Positions 19,860 through 29,933 of a DNA stretch of 64,000 nucleotides are shown piece by piece. Position 1 is the stretch's first letter; each line of letters starts with the position of its first letter. The notes beneath the pieces are model-generated. The model had not been told where the DNA came from and did no database searches. It worked only from the letters and a program-made list of their open reading frames with translations. The DNA comes from Burkholderiales bacterium (lineage in GTDB: Bacteria > Pseudomonadota > Gammaproteobacteria > Burkholderiales > SG8-39). Both the position numbers and the translations under genes were made by a program. The stretch lies in the NCBI GenBank assembly GCA_014860445.1, contig JACZJT010000023.1, positions 62,001-126,000 on the forward strand, given 5' to 3'.

Positions 19860-21644
19860 TTAGCCGCCGATCAGGTGTTGCGTGAGCAGCCGCCATTCGG
19901 CGGCCGAGCGCAAGGGCAGCGCCACCAGTTCCGGTTTTAAGACCGTATTTTCCAGCGGACCCAGCCGCTCACGGTGCTTGTCGAGGAAACGCTGCGCGTA
20001 GCTCCCCCAATCCTTGTCGTTGCTCGGCTGTGATTCGCGGACCACGAGGATGTCGTTGCAACTGGCGCAGTCCAGGCCCGACTGCGCCGCGCGCAGGCTG
20101 AAATCCAGGTCGTACAAATGCCGGCCATCGAAGGCGGACTCGTCGAAACCCAGTCGCAGGGCGGTGTCGCGGCGCGTCGCGAGCAACAGGCCATCCAGGG
20201 CCTGCAGCCCCTTGGTCTCGCGCTCCGTCACATCGTACAGGGCCACCACATAACGGCCCCCGCCATTGGGCATGCCGATCTGGCCGGCAAGGTGCGGATA
20301 GCCGGCAAAATGCCATGCGCCGCCGGCCAGTTTGCGCGTTCCCGCGATGCCGACCATCTCGTGGCGGCTGAGTCCGCGTAACAGTCGCGCTGCAAAATCC
20401 GAGCTGAGGATGTCGATGTCCTCGTGCGCCATGATCACGACATCGTGGCGCGCCCGGCGCAGCCCCCGGTTGTAGCCCTCGGCAAACGAACGCGCGTCGT
20501 CGATGACGATGAGCTCATGCTGCACGTCGCCGAGCAGGCGGCGATACATCGCTTCGGCCCGGTCCCGGCGCCCCGCGCTTGCGCTGCAGAGCAGAACGGA
20601 GACCGACTGCCGGTGCTGCGGCAGGAGCGTTTCGATGACGGCCGTTTTTCCGTTCGCCACGTCCATGCGCGCGTGGCATAGCGCCTGGCGCGCGTGCGCC
20701 TCGGCAGACAAGGGGTACTTGGGTTGCAGATCGAGACAGCGCGCGAACGCCTGCAGCGCTGCGGGGGGTTGTTCCTGTCCCATACGGCAGCAGCCGAGCA
20801 GGTAGTGCAGCGCGGGCAGCGTCGGCTCCAGTGCCAGCGCCTGTTGCGTAAATGCCGCGCACTCGTCCCAGTTGTCGACGGCGAATGCGGCGGCGGCGCG
20901 CTGATACAGGGCTTCGACCGGATCGGCCTCTACGCCGCCGCCGTGCACTGCACGGCGCGGCGGCAGCGCCGCGTCATGCTGCGCCTGCGTCGCCGCCGGC
21001 TCGCCCATGGCTAGCGTCGCGCGTTGCGCCGCGTCGGCGCGCGTCTTGAACGCGAACACGTGCAGTTCCAGCAAGGCGAGCGGCTGGGCGAAATAAATCT
21101 CGCCGAATCCGTTCGAGCGCAGCGCGCGCAACAGGGAATCGCGGCTGAACCCGGTCTTGTGGGCATAGAAATCCTGACCGCTGGCCTCGATTTCCGGCGC
21201 GTAGCCGTAGATCATGTCATGCGCCGTGATCGGTCCGATGTTGGCCTTGTAGATTTCCTGCTCGATGTCGAGTTCGTTCGTTGCCAGCAGCTTGATCAAC
21301 TCGCCAATATCGGGCACGCGGATTTCGGCGTAGCCGTCCGCCTTGAGCACATGCAGAAATCCCTGCAGCACCTTGTCGACGTCGTGCCGGTAATAGTGTT
21401 CGAGGTTGTGCGAGCAGTAGACGGCATCGAACGCGTCCGGCTCGGCGGCCTCGCGCAGCGAGCGCGCATCGCACACCAGGTCCGCGCCCGTGCGCGGGTC
21501 GATGTCGAGCAGCAGCTGCTCCCACTCGTGGAAATGCGGCGGCAGGGCGACGCCCTTGCTGCCGCCGCCGACGTTGAGCACGCGCCGCGGCGCGCCCTTG
21601 GCGTCGGCCGGCCGCGCAAACAAGTCTTTCAGCGCACCAATCAC
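19860..21644 (-). CDS. methyltransferase - TPR - glycosyltransferase-like fusion protein
   Basis: 594-residue three-part protein starting at GTG (21642-21644). Residues 1-190: class I SAM methyltransferase (VLNVGGGSKGVALP; FDAVYCSHNLEHYY; FLHVLKADGYAEIRVPDIGELIKL). Residues 235-320: TPR-like helices (ALYQRAAAAFAVDNWDECA, LPALHYLLGCCRMGQEQ). Residues 350-560: glycosyltransferase-like domain (VLLCSASAGRRDRAEAMYRRLL, YNRGLRRARHDVVIMAHEDIDILSSDF, then an acidic FDGRHLYDLDFSLRA). The order suggests modification of a surface glycan or polypeptide, but the substrate cannot be named. It reads towards ychF. Confidence 0.75.
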   Translation of the reverse strand: MIGALKDLFARPADAKGAPRRVLNVGGGSKGVALPPHFHEWEQLLLDIDPRTGADLVCDARSLREAAEPDAFDAVYCSHNLEHYYRHDVDKVLQGFLHVLKADGYAEIRVPDIGELIKLLATNELDIEQEIYKANIGPITAHDMIYGYAPEIEASGQDFYAHKTGFSRDSLLRALRSNGFGEIYFAQPLALLELHVFAFKTRADAAQRATLAMGEPAATQAQHDAALPPRRAVHGGGVEADPVEALYQRAAAAFAVDNWDECAAFTQQALALEPTLPALHYLLGCCRMGQEQPPAALQAFARCLDLQPKYPLSAEAHARQALCHARMDVANGKTAVIETLLPQHRQSVSVLLCSASAGRRDRAEAMYRRLLGDVQHELIVIDDARSFAEGYNRGLRRARHDVVIMAHEDIDILSSDFAARLLRGLSRHEMVGIAGTRKLAGGAWHFAGYPHLAGQIGMPNGGGRYVVALYDVTERETKGLQALDGLLLATRRDTALRLGFDESAFDGRHLYDLDFSLRAAQSGLDCASCNDILVVRESQPSNDKDWGSYAQRFLDKHRERLGPLENTVLKPELVALPLRSAAEWRLLTQHLIGG

Positions 21645-21653
21645 CGCAGTCGA

Positions 21654-22433
21654 TCAGTAAGTACCCGGATACGAACCGCCGTCGATAAGGAAGTTCTGGC
21701 CGGTGACATAGCTTGCTTGCGCGCTGCAAAGATAAGCGCAGGCGTCGCCGAATTCCGCCGGATCGCCGAAGCGGCCGGCCGGACACTGGGCCATGCGTTC
21801 CTTGCGGATTACTTCGACATCTACGCCGCGGTTCTTGGCCTGGGCGTTCAAAGTCGTGCGTATCCGGTCCGTGTCGAACGAGCCCGGCAGCAGGTTGTTG
21901 ATGGTGACGTTGTGCGCGACGGTCTTGCGCGCGATGCCGGCGACGAAGCCGGTGAGGCCGGAGCGCGCACCGTTGGAAAGTCCCAGGACTTCAATCGGGG
22001 CTTTCACCGAACTTGAAGTGATGTTGACGATGCGGCCGAACTTGCGCGAGATCATGCCGTCCACCGTGGCCTTGATGAGTTCGATCGGCGTGAGCATATT
22101 GGCGTCCAGTGCAGCGATCCAGGTATCGCGCGTCCAGTTGCGGAAATCGCCAGGCGGCGGCCCGCCTGCGTTGTTGACCAGAATGTCCGGATTGGGGCAG
22201 GCTGCAAGCACGGCGGCGCGTCCGGCTTCCGTGGTGATGTCGCCGGCCACGGCAGTGACTCTTACGCCGGTTTCGGCGCGAATCTCCTCGGCGGTCTTCT
22301 CCAGCGCCTCCTTGCCGCGCGCGGTGATGATCAGGTTCACGCCTTCTCGCGCCAACGAAAATGCACAACCGCGTCCCAGGCCCTTGCTCGAGGCGCATAC
22401 GATAGCTGTCTTGCCTTTGATGCCGAAATCCAT
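21654..22433 (-). CDS. SDR-family protein with non-canonical active site
   Basis: 259-residue Rossmann protein of the short-chain dehydrogenase/reductase superfamily, FabG-like in overall order (ILVNNAGGPPPGDF, NITSSSVKAP, NFLIDGGSYPGTY). The cofactor motif is altered (CASSKGLGRG instead of TGxxxGxG), and the catalytic YxxxK is replaced by LSNGAR. This pattern characterises a widespread SDR subgroup annotated as 3-oxoacyl-ACP reductase-like, whose substrate is unknown. It lies 9 bp upstream of the fusion gene and is transcribed in the same direction. Confidence 0.85.
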   Translation of the reverse strand: MDFGIKGKTAIVCASSKGLGRGCAFSLAREGVNLIITARGKEALEKTAEEIRAETGVRVTAVAGDITTEAGRAAVLAACPNPDILVNNAGGPPPGDFRNWTRDTWIAALDANMLTPIELIKATVDGMISRKFGRIVNITSSSVKAPIEVLGLSNGARSGLTGFVAGIARKTVAHNVTINNLLPGSFDTDRIRTTLNAQAKNRGVDVEVIRKERMAQCPAGRFGDPAEFGDACAYLCSAQASYVTGQNFLIDGGSYPGTY

Positions 22434-22525
22434 GACTTACTCCTGCTGAAAAATTCTTAAATGTGATTTTGCTGCCGCCTTCACGTACGCGCATGCCGGG
22501 GGATTGCAAGCGCGTTTCGCGCGGT

Positions 22526-23425
22526 TCAGGTCTTGGGCCTTATTGTAACCAGCATTACACCGCCTAGCACCAGTGCAGCGCCGACAATCTGCAGCGCGGT
22601 CATGGATTCTTCCAGGCCGATCCAGCCGAGAAAGATCGTGGTCACCGGCCCGGCGGCGCCGATGATCGCGACGTGGTTGGCGCCGATGCGCTTGAGCGCC
22701 TCGGAGGTCATGAATACCGGCAGCACCGTGCACAGCACGCCCATCGCAGCCGCAAGGCCGTATACTTGCGGTGGCAGGTCCAGCGCCGAAAGCGGCCGCA
22801 GCAGCAGGAACTGCGCAATGCACAACACGCTGGCGACGCTGGTCGCATACGCGGTAAAGCGCATCGAGCCGATGCGCTGCACCAACTGGCTGCTGGTGAC
22901 CAGATAGATGGCATAGCTGACCGCGCTGCCGAACACCAACATCGCGCCTAGCAACAGATTGGGATTCGCGCTGCCGAACGCGCGCGACAGTACCAGTGCG
23001 AGGCCGGCGTAGGAAACGATCAAAGCGACCACCTCGCGCGGCCTGACCCGTTTCCCGAGGAACAGGGCCGACAGCAGGACGGTGATGGTCGGGTAGAGGA
23101 ACAGCATCAAGCGCCCCACGCCCGCGCTGATGTATTGCAGGCCGAGAAAGTCGAGGAAGCTCGCCAGGTAATAGCCGAGAAAGCCCAGGAATGCCACCGT
23201 CCACAGGTCGCGGCGCGTGAGCGGCGCGCTGGCGCGATCCCGCTGCAGCCACAGCGCGGCGGCGACGAAGAAGGGCAGCGAAAACACCATGCGCAGCGCG
23301 AGCAGGGTGACCGGATCGGTCACGTAGGCGTAGGCGAGCTTGATCAGGATCGGCCGGAACGAAAAGGAAACGACGCCGGCCAGCGCCAGGGCGATGCCCC
23401 AGGCGCGATAGGAAGCTGTGTTCAC
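22526..23425 (-). CDS. EamA/DMT-family transporter
   Basis: 299-residue protein with about ten membrane helices arranged as two EamA halves (drug/metabolite transporter superfamily). The N-terminal half has VVSFSFRPILIKLAYAYV and the C-terminal half ends in GAALVLGGVMLVTIRPKT. Start GTG at 23423-23425. Substrate unknown; many relatives export amino acids or metabolites. Confidence 0.85.
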   Translation of the reverse strand: MNTASYRAWGIALALAGVVSFSFRPILIKLAYAYVTDPVTLLALRMVFSLPFFVAAALWLQRDRASAPLTRRDLWTVAFLGFLGYYLASFLDFLGLQYISAGVGRLMLFLYPTITVLLSALFLGKRVRPREVVALIVSYAGLALVLSRAFGSANPNLLLGAMLVFGSAVSYAIYLVTSSQLVQRIGSMRFTAYATSVASVLCIAQFLLLRPLSALDLPPQVYGLAAAMGVLCTVLPVFMTSEALKRIGANHVAIIGAAGPVTTIFLGWIGLEESMTALQIVGAALVLGGVMLVTIRPKT

Positions 23426-23480
23426 TGAGCGGGATTCGGAAACGGTCGTCCGGTCGCGGCGGAATCGCGCGGACCGCGCA

Positions 23481-25001
23481 TCAGCGTTTTCCGCCGGCGA
23501 ACAGGGAACCCAGAATGCCGCGTACGATCTGGCGCCCGACCTGCGAGCCTATCGCCCGCGCTGCGCTTTTTGCCGCCGATTCCAGCACGCCCTCGCGACG
23601 GCCGCCGCGCGGGCCCGTCGTTCCGCCGAGTATGCCGCCCAGCGTATCCATGATTCCGCCGCCCGCGCCCTGCGCGGAGCCGGGCGCAGCGGGTCCCTTC
23701 TGGGCATCGGCGGCCGCACCCTGCAGTGCGCGCCCCTTGAGCTTCTCATAAGCCGATTCGCGGTCCACCGTCTGCTCGTAATGGCCGAAGATTACCGAGC
23801 CGCGTACGACCGCCTGGCGTTCCTCGGTGCTGATCGGTCCGATTCTGCTCGCCGGCGGCAGAATGAGCGCGCGCTCGACCACGCACGGTCGGCCCTTCTC
23901 GTCGAGGAAGGAAACCAGCGCTTCTCCTACGCCGAGCTCGGTGATGACGGACTCCACCTTGAGCTTCGGGTTCGCGCGCATGGTGCTCGCCGCGGCTTTG
24001 ACGGCTTTCTGGTCGCGCGGCGTAAAGGCGCGCAATGCGTGCTGCACGCGGTTGCCCAGCTGTCCCAGCACCGTCTCCGGGATGTCGAGCGGATTCTGTG
24101 TGACGAAATACACGCCCACCCCCTTGCTGCGGATCAGGCGCACCATCTGCTCGATTTTCTCGAGCAAGGCCTTCGGCGCGTCGTTGAACAGCAGATGCGC
24201 TTCATCGAAGAAAAATACCAGCTTCGGCTTTTCCGGGTCGCCCACTTCGGGCAGGTTCTCGAACAACTCGGACAGCATCCACAGGAGGAAAGTCGAGTAC
24301 AGCTTGGGCGCGCCCATCAGACCGTCGGCCGCGAGGATGTTGACCATGCCGCGCCCTTTCTCGTCGGTCTGCATCAGGTCGGCGATGTTGAGCGCCGGTT
24401 CGCCGAAAAAACTGTCCGCTCCCTGCTGCTCGAGCTGCATCAGGGCGCGTTGTATGGCGCCGATCGACGCCGCCGAGATGTTGCCGTATTCGGTGGTGAA
24501 TTCGCGCGCGCTTTCGCCCACATGCTGCAGCATTGCGCGCAGGTCCTTCATGTCGAGCAGCAGCATGCCGTTGTCGTCGGCGATCTTGAACGCGAGCGCG
24601 AGCACGCCTTCCTGCGTGTCGTTGAGGTTCAGCATGCGCGCCAGCAGCAGCGGTCCCATGTCGGACACGGTCGCGCGCACCGGATGCCCGGCTTTGCCGA
24701 ATACGTCCCAGAACGTGACGGGGCAGGCGGCAAAGGCAAAGTCCTTGATCGCGAGCGCGTCAAACCGCTCCTTCAGCCGGGGCGACATACTGCCTGCCTG
24801 CGCAAGGCCGGACAGATCGCCTTTGACATCGGCCATGAATACCGGCACGCCGATCGCGGAAAAACCCTGCGCCAGCGTTTGCAGGGTAACCGTCTTGCCG
24901 GTGCCGGTCGCGCCGGCGATAAGGCCGTGACGATTGGCCATTCGCGGCAATAGGGCAAGCGCTGTCTTGCCGGATTTGGCGATGAGCAAAGCTTCGGGCA
25001 T
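23481..25001 (-). CDS. HerA-like ATPase, DUF853/YjgR family
   Basis: 506-residue P-loop ATPase of the HerA/FtsK superfamily. Walker [13 protein letters not shown] (29-40), Walker [14 protein letters not shown], an [13 protein letters not shown]-type insertion and the [35 protein letters not shown] sensor region are all typical of YjgR. A Gly/Ala-rich C-terminal tail (about 435-506) resembles a membrane-associating or low-complexity region. The biological role of YjgR proteins is not established. It is divergent from yebC. Confidence 0.92.
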   Translation of the reverse strand: MPEALLIAKSGKTALALLPRMANRHGLIAGATGTGKTVTLQTLAQGFSAIGVPVFMADVKGDLSGLAQAGSMSPRLKERFDALAIKDFAFAACPVTFWDVFGKAGHPVRATVSDMGPLLLARMLNLNDTQEGVLALAFKIADDNGMLLLDMKDLRAMLQHVGESAREFTTEYGNISAASIGAIQRALMQLEQQGADSFFGEPALNIADLMQTDEKGRGMVNILAADGLMGAPKLYSTFLLWMLSELFENLPEVGDPEKPKLVFFFDEAHLLFNDAPKALLEKIEQMVRLIRSKGVGVYFVTQNPLDIPETVLGQLGNRVQHALRAFTPRDQKAVKAAASTMRANPKLKVESVITELGVGEALVSFLDEKGRPCVVERALILPPASRIGPISTEERQAVVRGSVIFGHYEQTVDRESAYEKLKGRALQGAAADAQKGPAAPGSAQGAGGGIMDTLGGILGGTTGPRGGRREGVLESAAKSAARAIGSQVGRQIVRGILGSLFAGGKR

Positions 25002-25079
25002 GGAGGTTCTCGCTTAATGGGTCGGGAATGCGGGCAATGCTAAAATTATAGACTTACAAGGGAAATCGAGGCGGTAATC

Positions 25080-25805
25080 ATGGCGGGACATTCCAAATGG
25101 GCCAATATCAAACACAAGAAGGCCGTCACGGATGCCAAGAGAGGCAAGGTATTCACACGGCTGATCCGGGAGATCACCGTGGCGGCGCGCATGGGCGGCG
25201 CGGATCCCAACATGAATCCGCGCCTGCGCCTGGCCATGGAAAAAGCGCGCGACGTGAACATGTCCAAGGACAATATCGAGAACGCGAGCAAACGCGGCGC
25301 GGGCGCGCTCGATGGCGCCAACTACGAAGAGGTGCGCTATGAAGGCTACGGCATCGCCGGCGCGGCGGTAATGGTGGACTGTCTCACCGACAACCGCACC
25401 CGCACCGTCGCCGACGTGCGCCACGCTTTCGTCAAGCACGGCGGCAACCTCGGCACCGACGGCTCGGTCGGTTTCATGTTCAAACACTGCGGACAGTTCG
25501 TGTTTGCGCCGGGCACAAGCGAAGAAAAGGTCATGGAGGCGGCGCTGGAGGCGGGCGCCGAAGACGTGCTCAGCAACGAAGACGGCTCGGTAGAAGTGAT
25601 TTGCGCCTTCAGCGATTTCTCAGACGTAAAACAGGGCCTGGAGAAGGCGGGCCTAAAGGCGGAACTGGCGGAAATCACCATGAAACCGCTCAGCGAAACA
25701 GTGCTCGCCGGGGAAGACGCGCAGCGCATGCAAAAGCTGCTCGACGCGCTGGAGGCGCTGGACGACGTGCAGGACGTATATACGACGGCGGTGATCGAGG
25801 AGTAG
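25080..25805 (+). CDS. yebC: YebC/PmpR family transcriptional regulator
   Basis: 241-residue YebC/TACO1 protein, recognised by [43 protein letters not shown] and [14 protein letters not shown]. Known members act as DNA-binding regulators or in translation of difficult (proline-rich) stretches. It heads the yebC-ruvCA cluster, as in E. coli. A locally AT-rich patch (TAAAATTATAGA) 40 bp upstream may hold its promoter. Confidence 0.96.
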   Translation: MAGHSKWANIKHKKAVTDAKRGKVFTRLIREITVAARMGGADPNMNPRLRLAMEKARDVNMSKDNIENASKRGAGALDGANYEEVRYEGYGIAGAAVMVDCLTDNRTRTVADVRHAFVKHGGNLGTDGSVGFMFKHCGQFVFAPGTSEEKVMEAALEAGAEDVLSNEDGSVEVICAFSDFSDVKQGLEKAGLKAELAEITMKPLSETVLAGEDAQRMQKLLDALEALDDVQDVYTTAVIEE

Positions 25806-25840
25806 AGGGTAGGGTCATCGCCTAAGGCTATAATCGGCCG

Positions 25841-26374
25841 ATGGCGTCAAGCACCATTACCATACTCGGCATCGATCCCGGCCTGCGCATCACCGGCTTT
25901 GGAATCATTCACAAAGCCGGCAGCAAACTCACCTATGTCACCAGCGGCTGCATCAAGGCGCCGGAATCGGACCTGCCGGGGCGCCTTAAAACCATACTGG
26001 AGGGATTGCGCGAAGTGATCCAGACCCATCGTCCGCAGCAGGCCGCAGTCGAAAAAGTCTTCGTCAACGTCAATCCCCAATCGACTTTGCTGCTGGGCCA
26101 GGCGCGCGGGACGGCCATCTGCGCCGCGGTGCTGGAGAGCCTGCCGGTGGCCGAATATACCGCCCTGCAGGTGAAGCAGGCGGTGGTCGGGAACGGGCAC
26201 GCAAAAAAGGAACAGGTGCAGGAAATGGTGCGGCGCCTGCTTGGCTTGCCGGGCAATCCGGGCGCCGATGCGGCTGACGCGCTCGCCTGCGCCATTTGTC
26301 ACGCGCACGGCGGCCAGGGTCTGGGCATGGTATCCACGGCAGGCTACCGTGTGAAAAAGGGGAGGCTGATATGA
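25841..26374 (+). CDS. ruvC: Holliday junction endonuclease RuvC
   Basis: 177-residue RNase H-fold resolvase. The four catalytic acids are visible: Asp in [14 protein letters not shown], Glu in AAVEKVFVN, and the C-terminal [14 protein letters not shown] pair. It lies 35 bp after yebC and is followed by ruvA. Confidence 0.97.
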   Translation: MASSTITILGIDPGLRITGFGIIHKAGSKLTYVTSGCIKAPESDLPGRLKTILEGLREVIQTHRPQQAAVEKVFVNVNPQSTLLLGQARGTAICAAVLESLPVAEYTALQVKQAVVGNGHAKKEQVQEMVRRLLGLPGNPGADAADALACAICHAHGGQGLGMVSTAGYRVKKGRLI

Positions 26375-26399
26375 AGCACGCGGCCCGGGACGGAATGAA

Positions 26400-26981
26400 A
26401 TGATCGGACGCTTGAGCGGTGTGCTCCTGGAAAAGAACCCGCCGCAGCTGATGCTCGAGGTGCAGGGCGTGGGCTATGAAGTCGACGTGCCCATGAGCAC
26501 TTTTTACAACCTGCCCAACGTGGGCGAGCGGGTGACGCTGTTCACCCACCTGGTCGTGCGCGAAGACGCGCACCTGCTCTACGGCTTTGCCAGCGAATCC
26601 GAGCGCCGGGCGTTTCGCCAGTTGCTGAAAATCAGCGGCGTCGGCGCGCGCACCGCGCTGTCTTTGCTCTCCGGCATGAGCGTTGCAGACCTGGCGCAGG
26701 CCGTGGCCGAGCAGGAGTCCGGACGGCTGACCAAGGTTCCCGGTATCGGCAAGAAAACGGCCGAGCGCCTGCTGCTGGAACTGAAGGACAAACTCGGCAC
26801 GGAACTCGTCGGCGGAATCGCGTTGAACCGAGCCGCGCCGGCGTCCAGCGACGTACTCAATGCACTGCTTGCGCTCGGCTATAACGAAAAGGAGGCGCAG
26901 TACGCGCTGAAACAACTGCCCGAGGGTGTGAGCGTGTCCGACGGGATACGCCTCGCGCTCAAGTCCCTGGCCAAGGGTTGA
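26400..26981 (+). CDS. ruvA: Holliday junction DNA helicase subunit RuvA
   Basis: 193-residue junction-binding subunit: N-terminal OB fold ([28 protein letters not shown]), tandem helix-hairpin-helix motifs ([18 protein letters not shown] and [19 protein letters not shown]), and the flexible C-terminal domain III that contacts RuvB ([17 protein letters not shown]). ruvB normally follows directly; here another gene intervenes. Confidence 0.97.
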   Translation: MIGRLSGVLLEKNPPQLMLEVQGVGYEVDVPMSTFYNLPNVGERVTLFTHLVVREDAHLLYGFASESERRAFRQLLKISGVGARTALSLLSGMSVADLAQAVAEQESGRLTKVPGIGKKTAERLLLELKDKLGTELVGGIALNRAAPASSDVLNALLALGYNEKEAQYALKQLPEGVSVSDGIRLALKSLAKG

Positions 26982-27093
26982 GCGGATCGATGTGTGCCGG
27001 GTCCGTACTGGCAATCCCGGACCGGTGCGCCAGCCGGCGTTCGCCGCAGTACGCGTGTCGAACCCTGATAAAATTTGGCGATGCGCTCTTCGG

Positions 27094-28398
27094 ATGACTG
27101 ACATCGGCTCAGAAAACAGTACCGGGACGGGAAAGTACCACCGCCTGGTCAAAATCGATTTCCAGGTTCGGGCCATCTCGTTTGCCGCGCTGTTCGTCGT
27201 AATCGGCGTCCATATGTGGGGGCGGGGATACGGCGGGCTCGCCTGGACCTCGCTCGCGCTGCAGTTCCTCCTCTATCCGCACCTGCTGTTCTGGCGCGCC
27301 CGCAGAGCCCCGAATTCGCTCCAGGCCGAACAGGTCAATTTGGTGGTCGACGCGCTGCTGCTCGGAGTCTGGGCGGCCGCCCTCGAATTCCCTCTCTGGA
27401 TCGCGTATACGCTCTTCATGGGAACGCTGCTCAACAACGCGATGTACCGCGGTGTGCGCGGCGCCGTGGGCGCGCTGTTCGCGTTTTCGCTGGGCGCGCT
27501 CGCGTGGGTCCTGGTCTACGGATTCGAGTTCTCGCCGCAGACCGAACCCGGGGCCATTGCCTTGTGCATGCTGGGCTTGTCGGTGTACGTGGTCGGCGTC
27601 GGCAACATCGTGTTCGCCCAGTATCGCAAGTTGCGCGAAACGCGCAACGCCCTGCGGCTGAGCGAGGAGCACTACCGCATCATCACCGAGAACGCGGGAG
27701 ACCTGATCGCCATGCTCGATGCCCGGGGGCGCTGGGTCTACGCGAATCCGGCGTACCGGCGCCTGCTCGACGAGGAGGCGCTGGCAATCGGCGCCGATGC
27801 CCTGGTTCACCTGCGACCAGAGGACAGGGACGTGACGCGCGCCGAGCTGGAACAGGCGGTCCAGACCGGGGAATCGCGGGCCTTTCTATACCGGCTGATC
27901 GCCACCGACGGCAATGAACACGAGTTCCAGGCCAAGGCAAAATCCTTCGTGCACGCGGGTACCCAGAGGATCGTGCTGGTCTCGACCGACGTTACCGAAT
28001 TGCGCAAGCGCGACGAGAAGCTCGCGATCCAGGCGAACGTATTCGAGAACATGAGCGAAGCCATGCTGATCGTCGCCGCGGATGGAACCATCGTTTCGGT
28101 CAATCGGGCGTATACGGCGCTCACCGGCTACAGCGAGGAGGAGGTGAGCGGCAGGCCCGAAAGCGAGTTTCGCACCGCCCTGCAGCCGGCCGAGTTCTAC
28201 GATGAAATACGTGACACCTTGTTGCGCCAGGGGCACTGGACCGGCACGTCCTGGTGCCGCCGCAAAGACGCCGGCATCTACCGCGAGTGGCGCAGCATAT
28301 CGGCGATCCGGGACGAGGCCGGAAACGTTACGCATTTCGTCTCGTTTCTGGCGGACGTTTCCCAGTCTGCGCATCCCGACCGCGCCCCGGGGCGCTGA
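27094..28398 (+). CDS. MASE2-PAS-PAS membrane sensor without an output domain
   Basis: 434-residue protein. Residues 15-110 resemble MASE2, the membrane sensor of some diguanylate cyclases (LLYPHLLFWRARRAPNSLQAEQVNLVVDALLLG..., then LFMGTLLNNAMYRGVRGA); further helices run to about 175. Two PAS domains follow: 190-300 (YRIITENAGDLIAMLDARGRWVYANPAYR) and 310-425 (FENMSEAMLIVAADGTIVSVNRAYTALTGYSEEEV). The frame then stops after FLADVSQSAH, just where PAS proteins usually continue into GGDEF, EAL or kinase. Start chosen at the ATG 27094 so that the membrane domain begins near the N-terminus. Confidence 0.75.
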   Translation: MTDIGSENSTGTGKYHRLVKIDFQVRAISFAALFVVIGVHMWGRGYGGLAWTSLALQFLLYPHLLFWRARRAPNSLQAEQVNLVVDALLLGVWAAALEFPLWIAYTLFMGTLLNNAMYRGVRGAVGALFAFSLGALAWVLVYGFEFSPQTEPGAIALCMLGLSVYVVGVGNIVFAQYRKLRETRNALRLSEEHYRIITENAGDLIAMLDARGRWVYANPAYRRLLDEEALAIGADALVHLRPEDRDVTRAELEQAVQTGESRAFLYRLIATDGNEHEFQAKAKSFVHAGTQRIVLVSTDVTELRKRDEKLAIQANVFENMSEAMLIVAADGTIVSVNRAYTALTGYSEEEVSGRPESEFRTALQPAEFYDEIRDTLLRQGHWTGTSWCRRKDAGIYREWRSISAIRDEAGNVTHFVSFLADVSQSAHPDRAPGR

Positions 28399-28463
28399 GC
28401 GAAATGGGCGAGCAGCGCGCACGGTCGCAACAACGGCAGCCGCGGGCGCGGGTAAGATAACGC

Positions 28464-29516
28464 ATGGCCATTGAAACCGACCGCCTGATTGCCGCCGATC
28501 CCGCCTCGCCGCAAGAGGAGGCGCTGGAGCGTGCGCTGCGGCCCAAGGCATTGTCCGAGTACGTCGGCCAGGAGAAAATCCGCGGCCAGCTCGCGATATT
28601 CATCGAAGCTGCGCGCCAGCGCAAAGAATCGCTGGATCATGTGCTGCTGTTCGGTCCGCCGGGCCTGGGGAAAACGACGCTCGCGCACATTATCGCGCGC
28701 GAGATGGGGGTGAACCTGCGCCATACCTCGGGTCCGGTGCTGGAGCGCCCGGGAGACCTTGCCGCCCTGCTTACCAACCTCGAGCCGAACGACGTACTGT
28801 TCATCGACGAGATCCACCGTCTGTCGCCGGTGGTGGAGGAAATCCTCTATCCCGCGCTGGAGGATTTCCAGCTCGATATCATGATCGGCGAGGGCCCGGC
28901 GGCGCGTTCGGTCAAGCTGGAGTTGCCGCCGTTCACGCTGGTCGGCGCGACCACCCGCGCGGGCATGCTCACCAACCCCTTGCGCGACCGCTTCGGCATC
29001 GTCGCGCGACTGGAGTTCTACTCGGCACCGGAGCTGCAGCAGATCGTGAGCCGCTCGGCCGGATTGCTCAAAGTCGAAATCGCCGCCGCAGGCTCGCTTG
29101 AAATCGCGCGCCGCTCACGCGGCACGCCGCGTATCGCCAACCGGCTGCTGCGGCGGGTGCGCGATTACGCCGAGGTCAGGACGAGAAGCAGCGTGAGCCG
29201 CGAGGTCGCCGACGCAGCGCTGCAGATGCTCGATGTGGACACGCTGGGCCTGGATCTGATGGACAGGAAGCTGCTGATGGCCGTGATCGAAAAGTTCGCC
29301 GGCGGCCCCGTGGGCGTGGACAACCTCGCGCATGCCATCGGCGAGGAGCGCGACACCATCGAGGACGTGATCGAGCCGTTTCTGATCATGCAGGGCTATC
29401 TGCAGCGCACTCCGCGCGGGCGCGTCGCAAGCTTGTCGGCCTACCGTCATTTCGGCCTGACGCCTCCGCGTACGGGCGCCAATGGCGATTTGTGGAACGG
29501 GCCGGGCGAATCCTGA
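28464..29516 (+). CDS. ruvB: Holliday junction DNA helicase ATPase RuvB
   Basis: 350-residue AAA+ motor of the RuvAB branch-migration complex. Walker [14 protein letters not shown], Walker [12 protein letters not shown], sensor 1 [18 protein letters not shown] and the arginine finger there are intact; the C-terminal winged helix ends [14 protein letters not shown]. It is separated from ruvA by the MASE2-PAS gene. Confidence 0.97.
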   Translation: MAIETDRLIAADPASPQEEALERALRPKALSEYVGQEKIRGQLAIFIEAARQRKESLDHVLLFGPPGLGKTTLAHIIAREMGVNLRHTSGPVLERPGDLAALLTNLEPNDVLFIDEIHRLSPVVEEILYPALEDFQLDIMIGEGPAARSVKLELPPFTLVGATTRAGMLTNPLRDRFGIVARLEFYSAPELQQIVSRSAGLLKVEIAAAGSLEIARRSRGTPRIANRLLRRVRDYAEVRTRSSVSREVADAALQMLDVDTLGLDLMDRKLLMAVIEKFAGGPVGVDNLAHAIGEERDTIEDVIEPFLIMQGYLQRTPRGRVASLSAYRHFGLTPPRTGANGDLWNGPGES

Positions 29517-29523
29517 GACGACC

Positions 29524-29919
29524 ATGACGCAGGCTTTTTCCTGGCAGGTGCGCGTCTACTACGAAGACACGGACATCGGCGGCGTGGTGTACTACGCCAA
29601 TTACCTGAAGTTCTTCGAGCGTGCGCGCACCGAATGGCTGCGCAGTTACGGCGTGAATCAGGATAAACTCGCACAAGAGGAAGGTTTGATCTTCGTGGTG
29701 CGGCGGGCAACACTGGAATTCGACCGACCGGCGCGGCTGGACGACCTGCTTGAGGTCACGGTTGAACCGCTCAAGATTGCGCGAGTCTATATTGAACTCA
29801 AGCAGGAAGTGCGCAGCGGCGCGCAAGTCATCGCGCGTGCCGAGGTCCGGGTGGCCTGCCTGAACCAGCAGAGTTTCAAGCCTGTCGCCATGCCGCAGTA
29901 CCTGAGGAGCGTTCTCTGA
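29524..29919 (+). CDS. ybgC: acyl-CoA thioesterase YbgC (Tol-Pal associated)
   Basis: 131-residue hot-dog thioesterase. Catalytic Asp is in RVYYEDTDIGGVVYYANYLKFFERARTEWLR, the standard YbgC signature. Start at the ATG 29524, four bases after the ruvB stop region; a 14-residue longer frame overlaps ruvB and has no support. It begins the Tol-Pal group as in most proteobacteria. Confidence 0.95.
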   Translation: MTQAFSWQVRVYYEDTDIGGVVYYANYLKFFERARTEWLRSYGVNQDKLAQEEGLIFVVRRATLEFDRPARLDDLLEVTVEPLKIARVYIELKQEVRSGAQVIARAEVRVACLNQQSFKPVAMPQYLRSVL

Positions 29920-29933
29920 TTCGGGAGACAGGA

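Noticed and set aside
23418-24953. 511-codon open frame on the plus strand
   Set aside because: It lies antisense to the HerA-like ATPase, whose Walker motifs are intact; the antisense translation is His/Arg-rich without recognisable domains, as expected for a GC-rich shadow frame.
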